From Azoarcus sp. (GTDB lineage Bacteria > Pseudomonadota > Gammaproteobacteria > Burkholderiales > Rhodocyclaceae): a stretch of DNA of 64,000 nucleotides. The position numbers and the translations under genes are program-made. Shown one piece after another: positions 8,224 to 14,881 of this stretch (its first letter is position 1; each line of letters starts with the position of its first letter). The notes under the pieces were generated by a model. The model ran no database searches. It was not told where the DNA came from and worked only from the letters and a program-made list of their open reading frames with translations. The stretch spans positions 1-64,000 of the forward strand of contig JAUVVG010000005.1 in NCBI GenBank assembly GCA_030604735.1, written 5' to 3'.

Positions 8224-9101
8224 CCCTTCGCTCCCGCCATGCCGGCCGCCTTCACGCTCTCGTCGCGCAGCAGCCGCCACAACTGGCTGGTGATCTGGCC
8301 GAAGGACTCCTCGGCAGCGATCCGTGAATCTCGGTCGCGCGGCCAGTCGGTGCGGATGTCGGCGATCAGCCGACCCGGCCGGGCCGACATCACGCCGATC
8401 CGGTCGGACAGCATCGCGGCCTCGTCCAGCGCATGGGTGATCAGCATCACGGTCGCGCCGGTCTCGCGCCACAGCTTGAGCAGTTCGTCGCCCATCAGCA
8501 GGCGGGTCTGGGCGTCGAGCGCACCGAAGGGCTCGTCGAGCAGGATCAGGCGCGGCTGCATCACCAGGGTGCGGGCGATGCAGACCCGCTGGCGCATCCC
8601 ACCCGACAATTGCGACGGATAGGCCTTGCGGAAGTCCTTGAGGCCCATGAAACCGATCGCATACGCCACCCGCCGCTCGACCTCGGCCGCATCGGTGCCG
8701 GCCCGGCGCAGGCCAAAGGCGATGTTGTCTTCCACCGTCAGCCACGGAAACGCCGCGTCCTCCTGAAACACCACGCCGACGCCTGGCGGCACCTTGCCGG
8801 CGACCTCGCGCCCCTCGAACAGGATGTGCCCCTCGGTGGGGGCGGACAGCCCGGCCAGCACGTCGAGCAAGGTCGACTTGCCGCAACCGGACGGCCCTAC
8901 CACCGAGTAGAACTCGCCGCGTGCGAGCTTGAGATCCACCGGACCGAGCGCATGCACGCCCGGCCCGCCGCCGGTGGCCGGGTAGATCCGCTTGATCCCG
9001 GTCATCTCGGCATGGATTTCGGCCGACGCGGCACTGCCCTGGGACTCCCGGATGACACCGCGGTTACGCGGTGCCGACATCTCGACCACTGAAGCGGCCA
9101 T
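8220..9101 (-). CDS. ABC transporter ATP-binding protein (SsuB/TauB type)
   Basis: A roughly 293-residue ATPase. Walker A GPSGCGKST (about residue 70), signature LSGGMRQRV (about 166) and Walker B LILLDEPFGALD are all intact, followed by the switch His (LITHALDEA). This belongs to the nitrate/sulfonate/taurine group of ATPases. Two ATGs are adjacent; the second is chosen because a GGAGG Shine-Dalgarno sits 6 nt before it. The N-terminal 30 residues are poorly conserved. It powers the importer formed with the two downstream permeases and the upstream receptor. Confidence 0.94.
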   Translation of the reverse strand: MAASVVEMSAPRNRGVIRESQGSAASAEIHAEMTGIKRIYPATGGGPGVHALGPVDLKLARGEFYSVVGPSGCGKSTLLDVLAGLSAPTEGHILFEGREVAGKVPPGVGVVFQEDAAFPWLTVEDNIAFGLRRAGTDAAEVERRVAYAIGFMGLKDFRKAYPSQLSGGMRQRVCIARTLVMQPRLILLDEPFGALDAQTRLLMGDELLKLWRETGATVMLITHALDEAAMLSDRIGVMSARPGRLIADIRTDWPRDRDSRIAAEESFGQITSQLWRLLRDESVKAAGMAGAKG

Positions 9102-9123
9102 CATTCACCTCCGCCAAGCCGGT

Positions 9124-10116
9124 TCATTCGAGGAAGGACGTATCGACGACCTTGCTCCAGTCGATCGCACCCTCGACCTCGCCGATGATGCGCAGGCCGC
9201 CTATCATGTTGTCCATGGCCTCGTAGTCGAGCTCACCGCTGCCCCAGTAATTGAGCGCGATCAGGTTGTTGATCGCACGCAGCGCGAGGTCGCGGTCCAT
9301 TTCGTAGTGCTTGGCGACGATGTCGGCGGTCTCTTCCGGGTTCTCATAGACGAAGGCGACCCCACGCTTGCGTGCCGCGATCAAGGCCTTCAGCGTATCC
9401 GGATTCGAGCGGGCGAACTCTGCCGTGGTCACTCCGACGGTCTGGGTCATCTGCGGCAACTCGTCCTGCACCATGAACACCGGGCGGAAACGGTCGGAGA
9501 AGCGCGCCCAGACCGGGTCCATCACCGGGGCAGCGACCACCGCGCCCTGCTCGACCATGGTCAGGCCGGCACCGATGCCCCCGGCCGCGACCGCATCGAC
9601 CTTGATGCCGTGCTTGTCGGTCACCATGGTCAGCAACATGTCGGTGACCGACTTCGGGCTGGTGAAGGCGACCTTCTGACCATTGAGGTCGGCCGCGGTC
9701 TTGATCGGGGAGTCCGGCAGGGTCACCCACAGGATCTCGCCGACGGTCTGGACCCCGGTATGCACGATCTTCAGGTCTATGCCCTGGTTGATCGCCGCAA
9801 CCACTGCCGCCAGCGACACCTCGCCATAGGGCATGCTCGCCGCCATCACGTTACGCATCGTCGTGCCACCACCCTTGGAGGTCAGCACGCCGGTCACATC
9901 CACGCCGGCCTCCTTGTAGAAGCCCTTCTCGATCGCCACCGCGTAAGGCGCGCCGTACATCAGCACGCCCCAGTGGGTGACGGTCACCTCGGCCGCCTGT
10001 GCGGTCGACATCGTGGTCGGGGCCATCACCGCGCCCATGCCCAGTACGGCCGCTGCGGCGAGGCTGCGGCCCATTCTTGCGACAAACGATGCGGTCTTGT
10101 TCTTCCAGGAAGTCAT
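9124..10116 (-). CDS. ABC substrate-binding protein (NMT1/TauA-like)
   Basis: A 330-residue periplasmic receptor of the NMT1/THI5-like fold. The start MTSWKNKTAS has a GGAG Shine-Dalgarno, a basic n-region and a hydrophobic stretch (about 20-42) ending at a signal-peptidase site near AQA-AEV. Upstream in-frame ATGs would extend into the promoter and are rejected. It is the first gene of the sigma-54-controlled operon. The family binds sulfonates, nitrate, aromatic acids, pyrimidine precursors and others, so the ligand is not predictable. Given the downstream lyase and PrpR-type sensor, a carboxylated compound is a reasonable guess. Confidence 0.92.
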   Translation of the reverse strand: MTSWKNKTASFVARMGRSLAAAAVLGMGAVMAPTTMSTAQAAEVTVTHWGVLMYGAPYAVAIEKGFYKEAGVDVTGVLTSKGGGTTMRNVMAASMPYGEVSLAAVVAAINQGIDLKIVHTGVQTVGEILWVTLPDSPIKTAADLNGQKVAFTSPKSVTDMLLTMVTDKHGIKVDAVAAGGIGAGLTMVEQGAVVAAPVMDPVWARFSDRFRPVFMVQDELPQMTQTVGVTTAEFARSNPDTLKALIAARKRGVAFVYENPEETADIVAKHYEMDRDLALRAINNLIALNYWGSGELDYEAMDNMIGGLRIIGEVEGAIDWSKVVDTSFLE

Positions 10117-10234
10117 TTTTGGTCTCCAGTTCGTTCTTATCGGGGGGTGCGATCCGGTCCGCCGCCTGGCGCCCATGCCGACCTGCCTGCTTGCAAGGCC
10201 TGACATCGACAACGGCTTGCGCCACACAGGAGTC

Positions 10235-10250
10235 AGCAGTATTCGTGCCA
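10235..10250 (-). promoter_or_regulatory. Sigma-54 promoter (-24/-12) of ABC/lyase operon
   Basis: On the minus strand the 16-mer reads TGGCACG-AATA-CTGCT, against the consensus TGGCACG-N4-TTGCW: 11 of 12 fixed positions match, with correct spacing. It points at the ABC receptor gene and implies a 5' leader of about 100 nt. The divergent gene encodes a sigma-54 activator, and an inverted repeat lies 65-110 bp upstream, the usual enhancer distance. Confidence 0.85.
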
Positions 10251-10314
10251 ATTCTGCTGCGCGTCCAAACCGCTGATTTCAGGTGATTTTCAAGCTGGAC
10301 CGTGTATGCAGACC

Positions 10315-10358
10315 GTTTCATGATACGTTTCGTTTCACACAATACGTCTTCATGAAAC
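10315..10358. promoter_or_regulatory. Upstream activator site, inverted repeat
   Basis: Perfect 9-bp inverted repeat GTTTCATGA (10315-10323) and TCATGAAAC (10350-10358), with further GTTTC copies between the arms (10328-10336). It ends 4 bp before the activator start codon and sits about 65-110 bp upstream of the sigma-54 promoter. The likely role is enhancer binding site for the PrpR-type activator plus autoregulation of its gene. Confidence 0.7.
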
Positions 10359-10362
10359 ATCG

Positions 10363-12288
10363 ATGAACCCTGTCTCGCTCCCCCCGGACGGCCGCGCACT
10401 GCCGCGGGTCTGCTTTCTCGGTTACCGCCACCTGACCCGGCTGGTCGAACCGATTCTCGGCGACTACGCCCACCGGGTACGACTCGAGATCGCGGAGGGT
10501 GCTTTCGAAGAAGCACTGGCGATCGCACGCCAACGCATCGCCGCCGGCGAAGTCGATGCGTTTCTCAGCGCCGGCGCCAACGCCAGCATCCTGCGCAACG
10601 AACTCGACGCCCCCGTTGCGACGATACAGGTCGAGGGCTTCGACATCCTGCAGGCGATGATCCGTGCGCGCCAGATTACCGACCGGGTCGGCATCGTCAC
10701 CTACGGCCAGACCAATCCACGGCTCGATGCGGTCAAGGGCTTGCTGAAGATGGAAATCCGCCAGTACGCCTACCAGACCTTCGCGGACGGTCAGGCCCAC
10801 TTCGATGCGCTGCGGCGCGACGGCTTCGAGGTCATCATCGGCTCCAGCCTGGTGGTGGAACTCGCCGAGCAAAGCGGTTTGCAGGGCATTCTGGTGTATT
10901 CGCTCGACAGCGTGCGGCGCGGCCTGGAATCGGCCATCGACCTGGCCCGCGCCGCCCGGTTGGAGGCCGGCCGCTACGAGCAGTTGAACGGTGTGGTGCG
11001 CAACCTGCAGGACGCGATGCTCGCGGTGGACCACCGTCACCGAATCATCGCGATCAACCCGCCCATGCTGCGCGCGCTTGGACGTGATGGTGACGCCCTG
11101 CTCGGCACCCCGCTCGATGCGCTGGCGCCGGAGCTCTCGTTGATGCGCACGCTAGAGACCGGCGAGGAAGAGCGCGCCTCGGTGCGCAAGCTGTTGCAGC
11201 GCGATTGGGTGGTGAACCGCACCCCGATCCGCGAGCACGGCGAGATCGTCGGTGCGGCGATCACCCTCTACGATGCCCACCTGATCCAGGAAGCCGACAC
11301 CAGCCTGCGCATCCACCAGCGCACCCGCCAGCTCGCCCCGCGCTACCGCTTCGACGACCTGCACGGCACAAGCCCCGCCTTCGTCCGCGCGATCGACACC
11401 GCCCGCCGCTATGCTCGCACCGACCTCACCGTGTTGCTGAGCGGCGAGAGCGGGGTCGGCAAGGAACTCTTCGCCCAGGCCATCCACAGCGAGAGCCCAC
11501 GCGCTGGCCAGCCCTTCGTCGCGCTCAACTGCGCCGCGTTTCCCGAGTCGCTGCTGGAGAGCGAGCTGTTCGGCTACGAGGAGGGCGCGTTCACCGGCTC
11601 GCGCCGCGGGGGGAAGCGCGGACTGCTCGAAGCCGCCCACAAGGGCACGCTGTTCCTGGACGAGATCGGCGACATGCCGCTCCCGCTGCAGACCCGGCTG
11701 CTGCGGGTGCTGCAGGAGCGCGAGGTGACCCGGCTCGGCGGCACTGCGGCGGTGCCGATCGATGTGCGCATCCTGGTCGCCACCCACCAGCCGCTGCAAC
11801 AGATGATCGCCGAGCGCCGCTTCCGCCAGGACCTGTACTACCGCATCAACACCCTGCGCCTGGCGCTGCCCGCACTTCGGGACCGGCGCAGCGACATCCC
11901 CCTGCTCGCCCGCGGCATGGTCACCCGCAGCCTGCGCCGGCTCGGTTCGACCCTGGACGCCGAGCCCACCCTCGCCGCGCTCGACCCACACCTGTGCGCC
12001 TACGCCTGGCCGGGCAACGTGCGCGAGCTCGAGAACATCGCCGAGCGGATCGCCGTGTTCCTGCTGCAGTTCGGCCACGAGGACGAGGTCGTGCTCGACG
12101 CGCTGGTCGAAGATTGTCCGGAACTCTTCCCGGACGGCCGCCTGCATGCCGCGGACGACGGCGAAGCCCTCAGCGCCCGCATCGAAGCCGCACTCGCCCG
12201 CACCGGCGGCAACCGCGCCGAGGCCGCGAAGCTGCTCGGGGTCAGTCGGGCGACGCTGTGGCGGTGGCAGAAGCAGGCGACGATTTGA
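10363..12288 (+). CDS. PrpR-type sigma-54-dependent activator
   Basis: A 641-residue enhancer-binding protein. Residues about 15-195 form the PrpR N-terminal ligand-sensing domain, followed by a PAS-like segment (about 205-305) and an AAA+ domain (about 330-560): Walker A GESGVGKE (361-368), GAFTGS at 409-413 (the PrpR-style variant of GAFTGA that contacts sigma-54) and Walker B TLFLDEIGDM. A Fis-type helix-turn-helix closes the protein (about 610-636, GNRAEAAKLLGVSRATLWRW). It is divergent from the ABC/lyase/SDR operon. Propionate-operon PrpR responds to 2-methylcitrate; here no methylcitrate-cycle genes surround it, so it probably senses the imported compound or an intermediate. No clear Shine-Dalgarno precedes the start. 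Confidence 0.94.
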   Translation: MNPVSLPPDGRALPRVCFLGYRHLTRLVEPILGDYAHRVRLEIAEGAFEEALAIARQRIAAGEVDAFLSAGANASILRNELDAPVATIQVEGFDILQAMIRARQITDRVGIVTYGQTNPRLDAVKGLLKMEIRQYAYQTFADGQAHFDALRRDGFEVIIGSSLVVELAEQSGLQGILVYSLDSVRRGLESAIDLARAARLEAGRYEQLNGVVRNLQDAMLAVDHRHRIIAINPPMLRALGRDGDALLGTPLDALAPELSLMRTLETGEEERASVRKLLQRDWVVNRTPIREHGEIVGAAITLYDAHLIQEADTSLRIHQRTRQLAPRYRFDDLHGTSPAFVRAIDTARRYARTDLTVLLSGESGVGKELFAQAIHSESPRAGQPFVALNCAAFPESLLESELFGYEEGAFTGSRRGGKRGLLEAAHKGTLFLDEIGDMPLPLQTRLLRVLQEREVTRLGGTAAVPIDVRILVATHQPLQQMIAERRFRQDLYYRINTLRLALPALRDRRSDIPLLARGMVTRSLRRLGSTLDAEPTLAALDPHLCAYAWPGNVRELENIAERIAVFLLQFGHEDEVVLDALVEDCPELFPDGRLHAADDGEALSARIEAALARTGGNRAEAAKLLGVSRATLWRWQKQATI

Positions 12289-12462
12289 GCGGAACAGGGG
12301 TCGATTCACGGTCACACGCCGAGGAAGGAAGAGCGCCCGGTGAGATTCGATCGAACGCGCGACCGACACCCCAGCAGCGCTCGGTGGTGGATAAGCGGAG
12401 GCAGACCGACCTGAATGCCTTGATCACCCCGCGACAGTTTGCCGGGTAGCGTGGTTTACAGA

Positions 12463-12501
12463 ATGGTCAACTAGTGTGAAACTTTCATCATAGTTGACCA
12501 T
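12463..12501. promoter_or_regulatory. Operator of toxin-antitoxin module 1
   Basis: Perfect 11-bp inverted repeat ATGGTCAACTA (12463-12473) and TAGTTGACCAT (12491-12501), 17-bp spacer, 20 bp before the antitoxin start. Placement and symmetry fit an autoregulatory operator bound by the antitoxin or the toxin-antitoxin complex. Confidence 0.7.
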
Positions 12502-12521
12502 CTTTGAGCATTGGAGCTGCC

Positions 12522-12749
12522 ATGAAGATCGCCACCGTCGCCGAGACAAAAACCCGGCTCTCCAGCCTGCTCGCCGCCGTCGAGGCTGGCGACGATGTGC
12601 TGATCACCCGCCGGGGGCAACCGGTTGCGCGCCTCGTGGCCGAACCTGGGGCGCCCGGCTTCGGTTGGTCGGCGCTGCGCAACTGGGTGGAAGCACCCAC
12701 CGCCGAAGGCTTGAACGTGGCACAGATGCGCGAGCAGGATTTGCTGTGA
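12522..12749 (+). CDS. Antitoxin, Phd/YefM-like (TA module 1)
   Basis: A 75-residue antitoxin. The N-terminal half (KIATVAETKTRLSSLLAAVE, then DDVLITRRGQPVARL) is the Phd/YefM DNA-binding fold; the C-terminal tail should wrap the toxin. The start has a GGAG Shine-Dalgarno 7 nt upstream. It overlaps the PIN toxin in a GTGA junction, so toxin synthesis depends on antitoxin translation. Confidence 0.9.
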   Translation: MKIATVAETKTRLSSLLAAVEAGDDVLITRRGQPVARLVAEPGAPGFGWSALRNWVEAPTAEGLNVAQMREQDLL

Positions 12750-13231
12750 TCTATCTCGACACCTCTGTGCTCGGCGCCGTTTTCTTTCGCGAGCCGGGTG
12801 CAGCGCTGTTGCTGGATCGACTCGAACCGCTGCGCCGCGAGGGCCTGCTCGTCTCGGCCTGGACGCTGACCGAAATGGCCAGTGTCGGGGGCATCAAGCA
12901 GCGCACCGGCGCCATCGACGCCGCCACACGGCAACAAGCCTTGGCGCACTTCCAGCGCTTCGTATCGGCGGAGTTGCGTACCGTCGAGGTCGAACCGGCC
13001 GACTTCCGTCATGCAGCCGTGTTCATCGAGGCACCACCGCCCTTGCGCGCCGGTGACGCCTTGCACCTGGCCATCGCGCATCGTATCGGCGCGCGTCTGG
13101 CCAGTATCGATCGTCGCCTGAACGAGGCGGCAGCCTATCACCGCATCATCTGCGAACTTGACCAGCCACTCGGGGACAAGCAATTCAGTAGCTCGGTCAA
13201 ACCGAAGAAGTCGATACGCGAAGATGAATGA
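12746..13231 (+). CDS. PIN-domain toxin (VapC-like, TA module 1)
   Basis: A 161-residue predicted ribonuclease. The acidic PIN residues are visible: Asp5 in IYLDTS, Glu in TLTEMAS (about 43), and Asp in GDALHLA and ASIDRRL. The start is the GTG whose last two bases form the antitoxin stop (GTGA); longer upstream reading runs through the antitoxin gene in another frame. The protein ends in a Lys/Ser/Glu-rich tail longer than in most VapC toxins (usually about 130-140 residues). Neutralised by the preceding antitoxin. Confidence 0.9.
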   Translation: MIYLDTSVLGAVFFREPGAALLLDRLEPLRREGLLVSAWTLTEMASVGGIKQRTGAIDAATRQQALAHFQRFVSAELRTVEVEPADFRHAAVFIEAPPPLRAGDALHLAIAHRIGARLASIDRRLNEAAAYHRIICELDQPLGDKQFSSSVKPKKSIREDE

Positions 13232-13400
13232 TTTTCTGATCGACACAAAGAATCGAGGCCAGGCTGGCCATGCAAAGCTGAACGTGCTGTAACCGGGTGA
13301 TGACTGCACAATCTGTCGTTCGAAGCATACCGTGCGGAAGAGCACGCGCACGCACAGGCGGTGGGCGCTGAATCACACGTTCACCTGCAAAACCAGGGCT

Positions 13401-13438
13401 TGACTTTTCCGCAGATCGCCATAGCATACAGCGTATGA
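13401..13438 (+). promoter_or_regulatory. Promoter/operator of TA module 2
   Basis: TTGACT (13401-13406), a 16-bp spacer and TAGCAT (13423-13428) make a plausible sigma-70 promoter. The -10 overlaps a small dyad CATAC-agc-GTATG (13426-13438), a likely antitoxin-binding site. It lies 23 bp before the second antitoxin gene. Confidence 0.5.
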
Positions 13439-13460
13439 CAACCTTGCTCGGGAGCGCATC

Positions 13461-13736
13461 ATGCGAATCAACGCCCGTCTCGATGACAGCTACGCCGAAA
13501 AGCTCGAGTTCCTGCAGTCGGCCACGCATCTGTCCCTGTCCGACATCCTGCGCGATTCGGTGGACCGTTACTACGAAGCCGTGCTCGCCGAGCAAAAGCG
13601 CAGTCGCGCCAGCCTGGACAAGCTCGTCGGCGCGTTTACGGGTGGCCCGTCCGATGGTTCGACCCGCTACAAGCAGGATTTCGTCGATCACGTCGCCGGC
13701 AAGCAGGATGTCGTTACCGAGCCTTTCAAGCCGTGA
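13461..13736 (+). CDS. Ribbon-helix-helix antitoxin (TA module 2)
   Basis: A 91-residue protein starting MRINARLDDSYAEKLEFL, a typical RHH (CopG/MetJ) beta strand followed by two helices with SLSDILRDSVDRYY, then a disordered toxin-binding tail. A GGGAG Shine-Dalgarno lies 6 nt upstream of the ATG. It overlaps the next gene by 4 bp (GTGA). Confidence 0.88.
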   Translation: MRINARLDDSYAEKLEFLQSATHLSLSDILRDSVDRYYEAVLAEQKRSRASLDKLVGAFTGGPSDGSTRYKQDFVDHVAGKQDVVTEPFKP

Positions 13737-14152
13737 TCATCGCGGACGCCGGGTTCTGGATTGCGCTGCTGCATCGTGACGACGCCTGGCACCCTCGCGC
13801 CCGCGAGTGTTACGCGGCGCTCGACGACCGCCTGATCACCACCTGGCCGGTCCTCACCGAGGCCTGCCACTTTCTGCAGAGCCGCGTCGGGGAAGCCGCC
13901 AAGCAAGGCCTGCTGGAAGCGCTGGGGGACGGTGCTTTCGAGGTCTTTCAACTCGAAGCCCGCCACGTGCCGCACATGGTCGAGCTGATGCGTCGCTACG
14001 CGGCTTTACCGATGGACCTGGCTGACGCCTCTCTTGTGGTGCTGGCCGAGCATCTGGGCCGCGGTCGCATCCTGTCCACCGACCTACGCGACTTCGGCGC
14101 CTACCGCTGGAAGAACCGTGAACCCTTCACCAACCTGATGCTGCCCGCGTGA
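13733..14152 (+). CDS. PIN-domain toxin (TA module 2)
   Basis: A 139-residue predicted ribonuclease. PIN acidic residues: Asp5 (IIADAGFW), Glu in VLTEACHF, Asp in DLADASLV and in STDLRDFG. The start is a GTG overlapping the antitoxin stop, as in the preceding module. The two toxins are not close paralogues, and their antitoxins have different folds, so the modules were probably acquired separately. Confidence 0.9.
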   Translation: MIIADAGFWIALLHRDDAWHPRARECYAALDDRLITTWPVLTEACHFLQSRVGEAAKQGLLEALGDGAFEVFQLEARHVPHMVELMRRYAALPMDLADASLVVLAEHLGRGRILSTDLRDFGAYRWKNREPFTNLMLPA

Positions 14153-14176
14153 TGGCCGATCGCCACGCCCTGACGA

Positions 14177-14881
14177 TCAGCGCCAGCTCACCTCGGCACA
14201 GAACAGGTAGCCCGCGCCATACACCGTCTTGATCAGGCGGGCGTGCTGCGGGTTTTCCTCCAGCCGCTTGCGCAGCCGGGACACCCGCAAATCGATGCTG
14301 CGGTCCAGCGCGTCGAGGTTGCGGCCGTCGAGGAGTTGTTCGCGCGACAGGATCTGGTTGGGCCGTTCGAGCAGGGTGCGCAGCAGGGTGGCTTCGGCCA
14401 GGCTCAGGGTGTCGGTGCTGCCGTCGGGTGCGCTCAGCTCGTGGGTGGCGGTGTCGAAGCGCCAGCCGGCAAACTCGGCCAGGCGTGGCTTGCCGGCCGC
14501 GATGGCCGGCGCCGGCTGGTAGCGGCGCAGGATGCTGCGCACCCGCGCGATCAGCTCGCGCGGCTCGAAGGGCTTGACCATGTAGTCGTCGGCACCCAAC
14601 TCCAGGCCCATCACCCGGTCGTAGGTGTCGCCGCGCCCGGTCAGGATCAGCAGGCCGAAGGCGTGGCGGTTGCGGATCTGCTGCAACAGGTCGAGCCCGT
14701 CCATGTCCGGCAATCCCAGGTCGAGGAGGCACACCGCCGGTGTCTGCTGGGCCAGGCGGCGCAACAGCGCGGCGCCGGAATCGAAGCATTCGCTGCGAAA
14801 CGCGTATTTGTCGAGCGTCGCCCGGATCAGCCGGGACACGGTGGGATCGTCCTCGACGATGTAGATCAGCGCATCAGTCAT
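14177..14881 (-). CDS. OmpR-family response regulator
   Basis: A 234-residue regulator: receiver domain (about 3-118) with the acidic pair in YIVEDD, phospho-acceptor Asp in LLDLGLPDMDG and a conserved Lys in MVKPFEP, then a winged-helix DNA-binding domain (about 135-230). It overlaps the end of the sensor kinase gene by 8 bp, so kinase and regulator are cotranslated. The likely targets include the direct repeats in the divergent promoter region at 17.27-17.31 kb. Confidence 0.94.
   Translation of the reverse strand: MTDALIYIVEDDPTVSRLIRATLDKYAFRSECFDSGAALLRRLAQQTPAVCLLDLGLPDMDGLDLLQQIRNRHAFGLLILTGRGDTYDRVMGLELGADDYMVKPFEPRELIARVRSILRRYQPAPAIAAGKPRLAEFAGWRFDTATHELSAPDGSTDTLSLAEATLLRTLLERPNQILSREQLLDGRNLDALDRSIDLRVSRLRKRLEENPQHARLIKTVYGAGYLFCAEVSWR

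Noticed and set aside
7000-8622. Long plus-strand open frame opposite the ABC permeases
   Set aside because: Composition is Asp/Arg/His/Gln-rich, with no start signal; the minus strand encodes intact ABC genes.
12289-12462. Search for mobile-element genes next to the TA modules
   Set aside because: No transposase, integrase or terminal inverted repeats were found; TA modules alone do not prove a mobile element.
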